Source: Oidiodendron maius Zn (Eukaryota > Ascomycota > Leotiomycetes > Myxotrichaceae). From it: DNA of 64,000 bases. The stretch lies in assembly GCA_000827325.1 (NCBI GenBank), contig KN832875.1, positions 1 to 64,000 on the forward strand, written 5' to 3'. Below the pieces are notes generated by a model. That model was not told the origin of the DNA and did not search any database. It saw nothing but the letters and a program-made list of their open reading frames with translations. The number at the start of each line of letters is the position of its first letter. The first letter of the stretch is position 1. Made by a program: the position numbers and the translations under genes. Shown here in pieces: positions 44,549 to 55,858 of this stretch.

Positions 44549-44673
44549 ATTGAGAGGGCTAGTCAATATGTAGAGTACACCACGGCCACGAAGACGGCAT
44601 TTAAGTCACACGAGGGTTTATTTATTTTCTCAGTAAAACTTCGGAGATGACATTTTCCAATTATATGATAAGT

Positions 44674-45444
44674 TTAGGCGTCTTTCGCACCATTACCAGC
44701 ATTCTTCCCGACTGCTGCGCCTTTCCCCGCAGTAGCAGATTTCTGGGCTCTTCCAAAGACTTTACTAATAAATACCCGTGCTGTCCATGGTGTAGCCCAA
44801 ACACTGAATATAATTCTCACTGGCAACACAATCTTTGTAATCGCGTATGCTGTAGCTACCTCGATCAAGATCCTACTACCAGCTTCGCCAACATTCCATC
44901 TCCGCTCCAACTCCTCCACTTCTCCACTTGCACTCTGCTTTCCAGTTTCTGCAGGAGCTGGTTGCTTATCCAAGATTTCGATGGCCTCCTTGTTGAACCC
45001 AAACCAACCTTTCCTCGCAAAGTATCTACCGAACTTCGAGACGCCTTCGGAGAAATAAGATCCTTCGCCCAGGAACTAAGTGAAGCTCATTAGGAGGAAA
45101 TTTCCTAAAAGCTAAGAACCGTGTACTTATAGAGACATGAAATAAGGACATATACATACAGAAGGGAGCCATCCGCTCCAGTGGAACCACGCTGCCAGCC
45201 CTATAAGTGGCACAATCGCTGTGATCTCGTGCAGAATCAAGAACGCCACGATGTTAGAAACGGGCGCGTTCCGCAAACTCTCAGTATATGGGCGAAGGAA
45301 CCGAGGAACTCTACTCAACACTCGATCAATCCTAGCATCTGTACTTGCCTTGCTAGACTGAAATCGCTGCTGAATTGGTCGTCGGAATGGGGAGGGTCCA
45401 GCAAATGAGGGAAAAGGCTTCCGGCGAAGCGCACGGAAGAACAT
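44674..45444 (-). CDS. mitochondrial DUF1279 (FAM210-like) membrane protein
   Basis: Predicted mitochondrial inner-membrane protein of the DUF1279 family; relatives are linked to mitochondrial translation, but the function here is inferred only. Two exons on the minus strand: 45444-45160 and 45075-44674 (228 aa). The N-terminus (MFFRALRRKPFPSFAGPSPF, then RRPIQQRFQSS) is a strong mitochondrial presequence. The domain starts PYTESLRNAPVSNIVAFLIL and contains HEITAIVPLIGLAAWFHWSG, then after the intron FARKGWFGF and AITKIVLPVRIIFSVWATPW. The tail is Ala/Gly/Lys-rich. The domain is split by an 84-nt intron with CTTAG acceptor. Confidence 0.85.
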
Positions 45445-46989
45445 CACATTCTATTTCTGCTAGCTGGGACACAGCCGGAAATCAATGCGGCCACTAGAAG
45501 GGTGATGAGGAGTTGGTGAAGGAGAGGGAGGTGGGTTATGGGAGATTGAAGCTTTCAGGGCTCGGCTCAAGCTTACCTTACCCGAAGGTCATCATCCGAC
45601 ACACGGCAGGCTGATCATTCTGTTTCCTCTTCATTCCCTGTAGGCATTCGGACGTAGTGTTATTGCCTTGCGATAGTGTAGCGACGAAAGTCCTTCGGAG
45701 AAGGCTGGTTTACGTTCCAAGTTCAAGGCAGACCGCCTGGTTGTTGATCTTGTGCATTTTCTTGCACCAAGCTGTGGCACGTAGTAGTCCGCATGCCAGA
45801 GTCTTTTGCAGTTCGCAGAGGCTGCTACCTACCCAAGACGGTACAACAGTCTCGTAATCTTGCATGCAATTGTCTGCGTGAAAGAGGTTCAGGTTGGTGA
45901 AATGTCATGTTTTCTGGTCATCCAATGCGGCATTTCTTTCTAGCATTTCATGTCTCGAGATTAGCCTTCTATCATGAATCCAAGTCTCAAGTAGCGAATA
46001 TGTCTCTTCTCTCGAAAACTGGCCCAGAATCTGCCTTGACTGTCACTTAGTCCATCACAGTTCTGCATGCCTTTTATTTTACAAGGTATTAGCGCTCCTT
46101 ATATATGCCACCATTCCAATCAAAAGCAGGCTCTCTGAGGTAATTGATATTCAGGAGGAAATGCTCGGCATCACCACCTCGCTGTATATCATTCAGCGAT
46201 ATCCACTACACTTGATCGTCAACACCAGAGAATCATCTATCGCTGATAAAAGTCTGATCCCTTGCCTAACGGGATGCCCCTCTCATATTCTGAGATCGAG
46301 GCTTCTATCGAAAAGATCTGATACCCGCTAGAAATGCGGATGACCGAGCGTATAATTTTGAAACTTTCAAAAGGGCCAGAATGGAATGTGTCATTCCGGG
46401 ACTGAAAGATATTAACTCCCCAACTCGTTTTACTGTACACTTCATTGAATGGCACTTTCCTTTCCTTTCTTTTCCTCCTTCTGTACTTAGTGCTGAAACT
46501 AGTTTAAGGTAAACTAAGATACGGAGAAGATAGAGAATATGGTGCAAAAAGTTGCTCACTAAAGTCTCTTCAAGATAAGATCAAAGTCCATGAAGAGACT
46601 GAGACATGTCTTCAGCATGAACAAGAGGCCAAAAAGAGCGAGAGAAATATCATGGTAATAGGCGTGTGAATGGGTCCAAGCTTCTATTTCTAGCATCACT
46701 AATATGAGCTTCGAATAGGATCGCGAGAAACAGTTTGGAATCTTTTGCAACATATTAGTCTTTGCCACAGAACATTCCATTCTACTGACAAATACAAAGA
46801 ATATTCCGCCGTAGTGTTCAATTATTTGGTCTATGAGCTAGAAATAGCTGCTCGAAGGGTTCCAAAGGGCCTATCTTCGATCCCTGGGAGTAATGTTACA
46901 CCACCCCTTTCCTTCGGCAAACTCAATTAACGTAAACAGGCATGCGCATTATATTTATGTGCACAGCGTCGAATCCTGCCCGGGGATAC
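45445..46989. other. intergenic with possible decayed 5' part of the G-alpha gene
   Basis: About 1.5 kb. A weak plus-strand trace from roughly 46565 (EQEAKKSERNIMVIGV, later EYSAVVFNYLVYELEIAARR) resembles the N-terminal part of G-alpha proteins but has stops and no intact P-loop. The rest shows nothing I can support. Confidence 0.4.
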
Positions 46990-47517
46990 AGACATCCAAC
47001 ATTTGAATTCTTCTCAAACATATACAGCTGAGACTATTGTGGAGATCAATTCTACTATCTACAACCTCACACACTGCAATCGCCTTCCCTATTTGTGGAG
47101 AAGAAAATGGCATACCTATTTCAAAACCCTAACGGCAGTCGTCTTTCCCGTAGATCTCAGCAAACATGACCATTCAGTACACGAAGACCTGGTAAGTACC
47201 CAACCGCCTTCCAACTATCTTGATATGACCATGCTGGGCATGAAGTAATGGTGTTTGACTCTGTTATCAATTCCGATTACTTGAAACATTGCGAGACCCT
47301 TCTCTTCTTCGCCAAAGTCGACCTTCTCCAGGAGAAAGTTGAAGCTAGAGCGCAACCTATTAAAAGATGGTTTCCCTCTTACTAAGGCCGGAACTTGATA
47401 CGTAACACGGAATGAAGATGTATGCGGATCTTTTTCTGTGCGTGAACAAAGACCCGGAGAAGTGCCGAATTGCAGATAACACTAATGAGGATAGGAGGAT
47501 TCTTCGAAAAATGCTGT
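46990..47517 (+). pseudogene. decayed G-protein alpha subunit gene
   Basis: Plus-strand translations match the Ras-like half of heterotrimeric G-alpha subunits. IVEINSTIYNLT corresponds to the switch I/beta-2 region; RRKWHTYFKTLTAVVFPVDL and SKHDHSVHEDL match the RKKWIHCFE..TAVIF..ALSEYD stretch, but the DVGGQ box before it is destroyed. In a second frame from 47242, VMVFDSVINSDYLKHC and LLFFAKVDLLQEKV match the LFDSICNS..LFLNKIDLF region, with the NKxD motif changed to AKVD, then KRWFPSY and a TAA at 47383. A last weak trace (KMYADLFLCVNKDPEKC) lies beyond. Loss of the G3 box, a frame change and stops mark it as a pseudogene. No full G-alpha gene is in this window. Confidence 0.65.
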
Positions 47518-47682
47518 ATTGACGCTGCTATTTCTCAGAGAACTCCATAGGTCACTTGATGCTGCCCCGATCGTACGCGATATATTAAGATGCTACGGCC
47601 TTGCAGTCCTTGTTACAGTGCTATGCAGATTTCAATAAAGATGTGGTCCCTTTGGTAGATTTAACTTGAGCCTTATTATTTA

Positions 47683-48668
47683 TCAAGGTAGTTGTGCTCC
47701 TGAATACTTTCCAATCATTTCTTCTGCGCACATACTATCGTCACGAAGCACACCCGCCTTCTTCAACACGTCAATTGTCTTCTCGACAACAGAGATATTA
47801 GCTCCCTCTGTCCTACTCGCGAACCGCACCGTCTTTAGCCACTCCGCTGCGTCCTCCATGCTATAGTCTAACTCCGTCCCTATATACTCAATTGTCTCTT
47901 CATGGTGCTGATCTAGATATGCAACTCCTTTGTCAATCTTCTCAAACAAGTCGGTCAGTGTAGAATCCCTAGCTCCATTAATAGATTTCAGAAGTGCAGA
48001 TGAGGCAACAATCTGCCAACTTGACCACGGTGTGTATATCTCCCCTATCTTCTTGATCTCGCCATTATCATAATACCTCTTTGAAGTGAAATGTTCCCAC
48101 ATAAAAAAGTCGACCGTGCCGTCATTGACACCCTGCCGCAGCTTCTCGAATGTTTGTAGGGGAACGTTCTCGAAGGGAGGTGCAGAGGGCGATGAGAGCC
48201 ACCCCTGCAGGTCTGCTAGCACAAATCCCATCACATAACTGCCGGAACCAATGCGTGATACACCTATCTTTCCGTTCTTGAGGTCGGCAACAGAGGATAT
48301 TGGGCGTTTGGCGCCAGTTGATATAGCCCAGCCTGAACATATATTAGCTCACCTTGCATAATATGTCTGTCATAGTGATGTGAGTAGTTTAGAATGGGCG
48401 TACACAGAGGCGTTTCAACATATGTGCCAACAATCCGATATCCCCCATCGCCTTCAAGATCAGGCTTGCCCAGCCCCGCAACCCACCCCTCTGTTAGACC
48501 AATTCCAACATCTATTTCTCCTAAACGCAATGATGTGATCATATGGCCTGTACCGGATGGAAACGGGATTAACGTTGCAGCTAGACCGAAGTGCTTCTTT
48601 GCAAAGTGAAGTGGGGTTGAAAAGTGCTCCGGCACGAAGCCTACACGGAGGGGAGCCGTGCTGGTCAT
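47683..48668 (-). CDS. Ca3427-like protein with periplasmic-binding-protein type 2 fold
   Basis: Predicted solute-binding-like protein of the fungal Ca3427 group, related to bacterial nitrate/taurine/thiamine-precursor binding proteins (NMT1/THI5-like fold); ligand and role unknown. Two exons on the minus strand: 48668-48404 and 48332-47683 (304 aa). The start is MTSTAPLRVGFVPEHFSTPL with no signal peptide. Landmarks: SGTGHMITSLRLGEIDVGIG, TYVETPLCWAISTGAKRPIS (formed by the splice), GKIGVSRIGSGSYVMGFVLA, and FFMWEHFTSKRYYDNGEIKK. The 71-nt intron is chosen because it restores the conserved PLCWAISTG junction; the obvious GTGAGC donor further on would leave a 20-nt intron. The gene is divergent from ubc7, 254 bp apart. 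Confidence 0.85.
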
Positions 48669-48922
48669 GACGAAAATATCATGTATAATATTTTGCAGCA
48701 AGGAGTTCAGTAATCATCAGCTTTGTTATGAGAATAGACAAAGGAAAGAGATGTGAGGTGCTTACAAGCTTCCCATGATGATGTCGAGGCAGAATTTCTG
48801 GTGGGGCCGTCGCCTCTTTCCGCTCCGATACCGACGCCACTTCCTCCGGTTGACCCCTCTGTTCTTTGTATCGTCCCCCCGCATAACAAACACAAGTAAA
48901 GCACATCACACACCGAGTCAAC
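48669..48922. promoter_or_regulatory. shared upstream region of the Ca3427-like gene and ubc7
   Basis: 254 bp between divergent starts, pyrimidine-rich near ubc7. Both promoters must be here. Confidence 0.45.
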
Positions 48923-49479
48923 ATGGCGTCCACTACTGCCCAGCGCCGCCTCCTCCAAGAATACCGCGATCTCACAAATAACCCCCCAGAAGGAATCACT
49001 GCCGGCCCCGTGTCCGAAGACGATCTCCTCCACTGGGAAGCTCTTATCCAAGGCCCTGAGGGGACGCCCTTCGAGGGGGGCATCTTCCCGGCCGAGTTGA
49101 AATTTCCTAAGGACTACCCACTGGCGCCACCGTCTATGCGGTTCCTGGGCGAGGTGTGGCACCCGAACGGTAAGTCTGCCTGCCTCCGTCCCATCTCTGA
49201 GACGCATGCTAATCTTCCGAGCTAGTATACCCAAGTGGACTTGTGTGTATCTCGATCTTGCACCCCCCTGGAGACGATCCAAACCACTATGAACATGCAT
49301 CTGAGCGATGGTCACCAATTCAGAGCGTCGAGAAGATCTTGATTAGCGTGATGAGTATGCTAGCGGAGCCGAACGACGAGAGTCCTGCGAATGTGGAGGC
49401 GGCCAAGATGTGGAGGGAGCAGCGGCCAGAGTATGAGAAGAGAGTAAGGGAGGGATGTCGAAGAATGTTAGGCTTGTAA
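48923..49479 (+). CDS. ubc7: ubiquitin-conjugating enzyme Ubc7 (UBE2G2)
   Basis: Ubc7 is the E2 of ER-associated degradation, working with Hrd1/Doa10 ligases and Cue1. Two exons: 48923-49169 and 49226-49479 (166 aa). The protein starts [20 protein letters not shown]; the HPN motif in EVWHPN is followed across the intron by [12 protein letters not shown], with the active-site Cys. The 13-residue acidic loop typical of Ubc7/Cdc34 class E2s ([19 protein letters not shown]) follows. The C-terminus ([14 protein letters not shown]) matches the family. All catalytic features are intact. Confidence 0.95.
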
Positions 49480-49739
49480 AAATAGTCATGCGGATTTAAT
49501 GCGCGGACTCGGATGGATACAGAGGCAGCGTGGCCATCTGGCTACTAGTTCAAAGCGGCAAATACTTTCAGCGACGGCGTACAAATGGGACGGGATTTTT
49601 ACGGCGCCTGATTTGTAGGGAGAAATTCCTCTTGCTTCTTTGGCAATACACGTGTCAAGAAATTCTAGCAAAGTTGATTATACCCCATTCTGCTGTGAAA
49701 GTGTAAACTTGTATCCGGTCAAAAGCAACTGATGATGAT

Positions 49740-51290
49740 TTATGCCTCGTCTACCAATTTCATATCTAGCCAAGTCTCAAGTCCAGAGCTCCCATCGTTC
49801 AAGATCTGAATCTCAGCCTTGAAGTTCATCATAAGCATGATCTGTAATTCCTTTCTCCACTCTCCTCGTCCTTCTTGAAACACATTTCTTTCCAACATAC
49901 GTGTTGCAATCCTCCTATCCCTAGTGGACAACCTCAGCAAACCGACTTTGCCGGAGCCTTCACAGAAAAATATGTCTGCACTTCTCAGTCCAAGCCATCT
50001 GATTGAAGGCACAGTGAGGTTTTGATTCTGATGGGACAGATTTATTGAACCGTGTCTGTAGGTTGACATGATGCCGATTCCGTCAGGGTCAAAATCCACG
50101 AGGCAGAATATAGGAATTCCGGTGCAGCCTGTAGATAAGAGGTGAAGAAACTGGCGGGTTTGGATATCAGGATATCCCTTTGCCTTGAGATTGGTTAAAT
50201 ATCACCGCCATGAAGAACAGAAAGACGCACAGTAATAATGATTCCCTTCCCTGCAAGTGATGTATTCCAGTACTGAATGTTGGCCAAGGTTCGAAAAGTG
50301 GCCTAAAAATTGTTAGCAGGATAGTGGGCTGGAAAGCAAATACTAAAGCGGCACACCTCTTTTTCAATTACCAAGATCCACCTGGCATCTTTCAACTGGA
50401 AGGATTGGATGCCTTTGACGAGTGGGACTAAGATTCCCTCCCGCTCTGAACTATAATCAATCTCTGAATTATCCTTCCTCTTAACTATGAGTGAACCTGC
50501 AACCAGACCTTTGGCCGCAGCGACCTAATAGTCGAATAAGAATACATAGTCTTCATGCGGAAGAAGGAGACTTACAATATTTAATGCATCTCTCTCAACT
50601 TCCAACGTGTAGGCAAGATCTTCGACATATCGATCAACTACTGCCTGTTTCATGAAAAGTTCACGGTCTCGATAATAGATGTCTCTGAGAGAAGAGTGAG
50701 TGGCAGTCACAAATTTAGGAAAAGGAGGAATTATGGAGCGAAATATTCAGAGAGATATTTGTAGGAAGCAGATATGGAAAGAGAGAATTGTCTATTTTAA
50801 TGGTGGCTTGGGAGAAATGAGATTGCACTAGGAACCTTTTCGTAGCAATAATGCCGGTGGCCAAAGCCTCATGTGAGAGCTCAAGGATTCTGAGCAAGAC
50901 GGCTACGTCGATGAGCAGAATCCGGGGTCGTGTGGGTATAAGCTCACCAAATTTCCACGCTTCTTGGGGAGATTTACTCGGAAATCTAACCTTATAGAGG
51001 CGTTTGACAGCTCCATTTTGGGTGCCAATGTTTTGGTTTCCGACTTTTTGTCTGCTCCGCATGTGTATGACGAGCTCCTGCTTCTGATGCAAAATGCTGT
51101 CTGCAATAGAATGAAATATATCCTCAATTTTGGAGATCACGGCTCCCGCCTGATTCGAATTCTCAGGAAGCTCATTCGCAGCTCCTTCAAAATCTCGAGT
51201 TAGTGGGCAGTGCGGTAAGTTTTGTAGTAAATCTTCCCCTAAATCGGGCGGTGGACCATTCAGGATGTCCGAAAGAAGATCGAAATCCAT
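49740..51290 (-). CDS. spo11: meiotic DNA double-strand-break protein Spo11
   Basis: Spo11 is the topoisomerase VI-A-like transesterase that makes the breaks starting meiotic recombination. Six exons on the minus strand: 51290-50948, 50902-50836, 50684-50576, 50524-50357, 50302-50231 and 50183-49740 (400 aa). Landmarks: FPSKSPQEAWKFAVLLRILE, then RDIYYRDRELFMKQAVVDRY, with the catalytic Tyr near 141; AAKGLVAGSLIVKRK; the Toprim Glu in WILVIEKEATFRTL; AKGYPDIQTRQFL; and the Toprim VDFDPDGIGIMS. The end is ETWLDMKLVDEA. The start at 51290 is chosen because the open frame farther upstream overlaps the erg7 start. The first intron is 45 nt and stop-free. The gene looks functional, implying the species retains a meiotic gene. 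Confidence 0.92.
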
Positions 51291-51540
51291 TATGAAATCC
51301 AGCTGATATGTTTCGACCCTCCTCCTTCTGAGGCCCAGGAGCTTGGGATATTGCTCAGGTAGGGAGAGCAGAATCGGCAATGGTGTTCCTGCCTCAATCG
51401 TGAGGCGTCGAGAACACGGTATTTTATCCCTGCCCATATCCCTGCCCCTGGCATCGAACGATTTCCCCAGGCATTTTATTTCCCCTCGGAAATCTCTCAA
51501 TCTCTCCTCTTCACCACGGTCATACAAATACATTGCAGCC
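51291..51540. promoter_or_regulatory. shared upstream region of spo11 and erg7
   Basis: 250 bp between the divergent starts of a meiosis-specific gene and a constitutive sterol gene, so two very differently used promoters must share this space. The spo11-strand frame is open across it, probably by chance. Confidence 0.5.
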
Positions 51541-53900
51541 ATGGCTCGAACGAGGTCAATGGGGACTGCTGGGGTGGGCAATATCAATGGCAATAAGGCT
51601 GACCAAAAAGATACAATTTCATGCAATGGTCACAGGACGGAAGTTAGGAAACCTATACTGTCAGAGCGAACCGACTACACCAGATGGCGATTGCTGGACG
51701 AGAGGGGAAGACAAACTTGGCACTACCTTGAGGATGACGAGGACGCGAAGGAATGGCCACAATCTACTGCAGATAAGTACTTTCTGGGTCTACCATTGGT
51801 AAGAAGCATGCTTTGCCCCTGTTCAATAACGCAAACTGATTGTCTTAAAAGGATCTCCCAGACCTCCCTCCTGCTAGAACACCGCTTGAGTCAGTCAAGA
51901 ACGGCCTTGAGTTCTTTGAGCATCTTCAGCTGCCCCCAGGAAACTGGGGTTGTGAATATGGAGGCCCAATGTTTCTTCTCCCAGGACTCGTCACTACGTG
52001 GACCGTCACAAATACGCCTATCCCGGACCATATTGCGACAGAAATAAAGAACTACCTCTTTGCCCGCGCCCACCCTGAAGATGGTGGCTGGGGCTTACAC
52101 ATTGAAGGAGAGAGTACCGTCTTTGGAACCGCTATGAATTACACAGCGCTACGTCTTCTTGGAGTGGACGCTGAAGAGGAACATATGGTCAAAGCCCGGG
52201 GTACACTGCATAAGATGGGTGGTGCTAAGTACGCTCCACATTGGGCAAAATTCTGGCTCAGCTTGCTTGGTGTGTGCCAATGGGATATTGTCAACCCTGT
52301 TCCTCCTGAGTTATGGCTTCTCCCTGACTGGGTCCCCTTCGCGCCATGGCGGTGGTGGATCCACATGCGACAAGTCTTCCTGCCAATGTCATACGTCTGG
52401 TCGAAGCGTTGGACCTACCCCGAGACTCCAATTGTACATGCACTGCGCGAAGAACTGTTTGTTGAGCCCTACTACTCAATTAGTTGGGGCAGCAATCGCA
52501 ACAGCATTTATGAGAAGGACAATTACCATAAGAAGACCTGGCTTCTGAGAACCCTGTTTTGGCTTATTGCAAATGTTTATTATCCGTATATTAGACCTAA
52601 CTGGTTGGTGAAGAGGGCTGAAGACTGGGCCTACAAGCTTATTCAATTAGAGGACAAGAATACCGACTTCTCGAATCTGGGGCCAGTCAATGGACCTATG
52701 AATTTTCTGTGCTGCTACATTCAGGAAGGCCCAGGCGCATACTCTGTACAGCGTCATCGAGAACGGATGGCTGACTTCATGTGGGTAAAGCCTGAAGGCA
52801 TGCTGATGAATGGCACTAATGGTGTCCAATGCTGGGATACCTCATTCACGATCCAGGCTGTCACGGATGCCGGCCTCACTCAAGATCCGAAATATAAGAA
52901 AATGCTCACAAAGGCGCTGGAGTTTTTGGAAGATCAACAGATGAGAGAGAACGTTGACGATCAAGCTATGTGCTATCGCCAGCAGCGAAAGGGAGCTTGG
53001 GGGTTTAGTAACAAAGACCAGGGCTATGCTGTGAGCGACTGTATTTCAGAAGCTCTTAAGGCAGTCCTAGTTCTTCAACGAACGCCTGGCTTCCCGACGC
53101 TCATCGAAGACCAACGCATATTTGATGCTATTGACACTTTGCTCACATATCAAAATTCTTCCGGTGGATGCGCATCATACGAGCCCACTCGAGGGTCTGA
53201 AAAAATGGAATGGCTCAATGCTGCAGAGGTCTTCGGTCGAATCATGATTGAGTATGATTATCCGGAGTGCACAACGGCCGTTGTGACTGCACTCTCTCTG
53301 TTCTCTAAATACTATCCTGAATACCGAGCAACAGAAATCAAACCGTTTAAAGATCGGGCTATTGCTTATATCCGCAGAGCGCAATTCCCTGACGGCAGTT
53401 GGTATGGAAGCTGGGGAATTTGCTTCACATACGCAGGGATGTTTGCTTTGGAAAGTCTCGCCAGTATTGGAGAGTCCTATGAGAACAGTGAGCACGTACG
53501 AAAAGGCTGTGATTTCCTTGTTTCGAAACAGAGAGCCGATGGTGGTTGGTCGGAAAGTTACAAGGTCCGTAAATTGGCTGCATATATAAAGCATTCTAAC
53601 TCTCACTAGGGATGCGAGCAGTCGGTATACATTGAGCATCCTAGCGGCTCCCAAGTTGTTATGACTGCTTGGGCCTGCATCGGGCTAATAGAGTCTAATT
53701 ATCCAGATCGGGCAGTTATTGAGCGTGGTTTGAAACTCATCATGAGTCGACAACAGAAGAATGGCGAGTGGCTCCAGGAAGCCATTGAAGGCGTTTTCAA
53801 TAAAAGTTGCATGATTTCATACCCGAACTATAAGTTCATATTTCCTATCAAGGCGTTGGGCATGTTCGCTACAAAGTACGGAGATATCAAGTTGCTGTGA
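51541..53900 (+). CDS. erg7: lanosterol synthase (oxidosqualene cyclase)
   Basis: Erg7 cyclises 2,3-oxidosqualene to lanosterol in ergosterol synthesis, on lipid droplets or ER. Three exons: 51541-51798, 51852-53564 and 53610-53900 (753 aa, normal length). The protein shows [40 protein letters not shown], several QW-type repeats ([32 protein letters not shown]) and the catalytic Asp near residue 482 in [12 protein letters not shown]; the usual motif is DCTAE/DCTSE, so the Thr is replaced by Ile. The last exon has [12 protein letters not shown] and [20 protein letters not shown], the normal end. Other cyclase families (fusidane, protostadienol synthases) share motifs, but this wording fits lanosterol synthase. 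Confidence 0.94.
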
Positions 53901-54048
53901 AAGCTTTCTTGATCAATCAGGGCTTGAGGATAGAGGAATAAACGGAGTATAGAATCATTGGCTTTAATTTACTCCTGCCCCTACAAAGAGAAGATGCTGG
54001 CTCGCATAACATTAGGCAGCTAGCGAAATATAAGTTACATACAACATA

Positions 54049-54099
54049 ACGTGTATGTACAGTGAGTCGCTTAGGACAGTAAGCCGTTCATTTTCTATA
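54049..54099 (+). repeat. left terminal inverted repeat of the Fot1-like element
   Basis: About 50 bp. The outer 32 bases are identical to the reverse complement of the right end; the inner part differs by A/G exchanges and one indel. Confidence 0.9.
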
Positions 54100-54147
54100 A
54101 TTTCCCACCCTACTACACTTTACCCTACTTTTTCTCTACTGTACATT

Positions 54148-55797
54148 ATGGAATCAACTTCTAATGAACGCAAGGTTATCCTTACCCTCCAAGCCCTTAA
54201 ACATGACCCCTGTCTTAATGTTATATATACAGCCAAAATCTATAGTGCTCCACTTAGAACAGTCCTTGATCGATGTAGTGGCCGACTATTATGACGCGAT
54301 ATTCAACCCAAATCTCGAAAGCTTACTGATTTAGAAGAATCAGTGATTGTTCAATATATTCTTGACCTTGATTCCAAAGGGTTTCCACCTAGGCTTTGTG
54401 GTATAGAAGATATAGCTAATTATCTGCTTGCTGAACGAAATACAGGACGTGTCGGAATGCGCTAGGCTTCTCGCTTTATATAACGACAACTACAGCTTAC
54501 TATACGTTTTAATCGAAAATACGATTACTAGAGAGCTAAATACGAAGATCCGATTATAATTAGTGGCTGGTTTTCACTCCTCAAGAATATAATTATAAAG
54601 TATAGAATTATAGACACGGATATCTACAATTTTGACAAGACTGGGTTTATAATAGGCGTTATCTCAACAGCAATAGTGGTTATAAGCTTAGAGAGGTCTA
54701 GTAGAGCAAAGGCAAAGCAGCCTAGTAATCGCGAATAGGTTATAGTAATCCAGGCTATAGATACACTTAGCTGGTCACTACTGCTATTTGTAGTTGTAAA
54801 GGGTGTATATATCCTACTCTCCTAGTATAATGAGTTCAAATTACCAAAGGGTTGGAGGCTCTCTGTTAGTGATAATAGGTGGACTATAAATGAGATCGGC
54901 CTAGATTAGATCAAGTATTTTGAATTATATATATAGCCTCGAAAAGTAGGTAGATATCAACTCCTAATACTTGATGGCTATGAATCTTACTACTTAACTG
55001 AATTCAAGCTTTTCTGTCAGGACTACAATATCATTATACTTTATATGCCTCCTTATTCCTCTTATATTCTCTAGCTACTTGATGTAGGCTGTTTTAGTCC
55101 ATTAAAAAAGTTATATAGCAAGCAAATTGAGGGTTTAATGTATAGTGGTTAGACCTATATTATAAAGGAGGATTTCTTTCCAGTATTCCAGGTAGTATTC
55201 CAAGAGTCAATAACTATACAAAACATCCAGGGAGGCTTTAGAGGGACTGGAATTACACCTTTTAATCCTTAGTGAGTCCTAGACATCCTCCCTCCTTGTG
55301 CAAAAACGCTAACTCCTTCAAACTTATATCCTAGTATAGCCCAAACCTGGAACCCTAGGACTCTAAAGAATGCAACCAATGCCTCACGACAGTCTACCTT
55401 TATTAAAACCTGAATTAATTACCATCAGGGTAGCTCTCTAATATAGGCTATTGATACTATAGACCAATTTACTAAGGGTTCAGTGGCAATTATATATAAG
55501 GTAGCTCTATTGCAGTCATGGATTACTGAGCTAGAAGAGGCAAATAAGAGGCTTAGCAAGCATTACAAGCTAAAAAAAACCAGACTATAAAAAGGAGGAT
55601 TATTTTCTATAGAAGAGGTAGAGGAGTTAGTAGGTTGTATTAATGTAGATGGCCAGCAGAGTAAGGAAATAGGTAGTAGTGGTAGTCAAGGGCAAGGTAT
55701 ACAATCATATATTCGGTACTATAGTAATTGCGGCAAGACTAGACATAATATATATACCTGTCAAATAGTACTAGAGACCTCTAAGGAAGAGGATTGA
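54148..55797 (+). pseudogene. Fot1-like transposase, inactivated by in-frame stops
   Basis: The frame from ATG 54148 to TGA 55795-55797 (549 codons) stays in one phase but contains about fourteen internal TAG, TAA and TGA codons. Order of parts: an N-terminal psq/CENP-B-like helix-turn-helix (ALKHDPCLNVIYTAKIYSAP), a second DNA-binding region (LTDLEESVIVQYILDLDSKG, then FPPRLCGIEDIANYLL), and a DDE domain with NFDKTGF, LILDGYESY and MPPYSSYIL followed by LLDVGCFSPLK. A C-terminal CCHC-like knuckle reads SNCGKTRHNIYTC with its first Cys changed to Tyr. No frameshift is needed, so the decay is by substitution only, as RIP produces. Confidence 0.88.
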
Positions 55798-55858
55798 TAC
55801 ATTAATAATTAGTTTTAGGGTGTTGTAGTTGAATAATAATTAATCTTATACTAGGGTC

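Noticed and set aside
40637-44660. A complete Starship element headed by the recombinase
   Set aside because: The neighbours on both sides are ordinary conserved genes, no cargo genes or boundary repeats are visible, and the recombinase itself is broken. Only a relic of the captain-like gene can be supported.
48333-48354. 20-nt intron in the Ca3427-like gene
   Set aside because: Too short for a spliceosomal intron; the donor at 48403 gives 71 nt and restores the conserved PLCWAISTG junction.
50231-50302. Apparent frameshift in spo11 exon 5
   Set aside because: A first reading suggested an extra base, but rechecking the bases around 50280 gave a continuous 72-nt exon in phase.
51291-51626. 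N-terminal extension of spo11 by 112 codons
   Set aside because: The open frame crosses the erg7 start codon and has no Spo11-like character; the ATG at 51290 is preferred.
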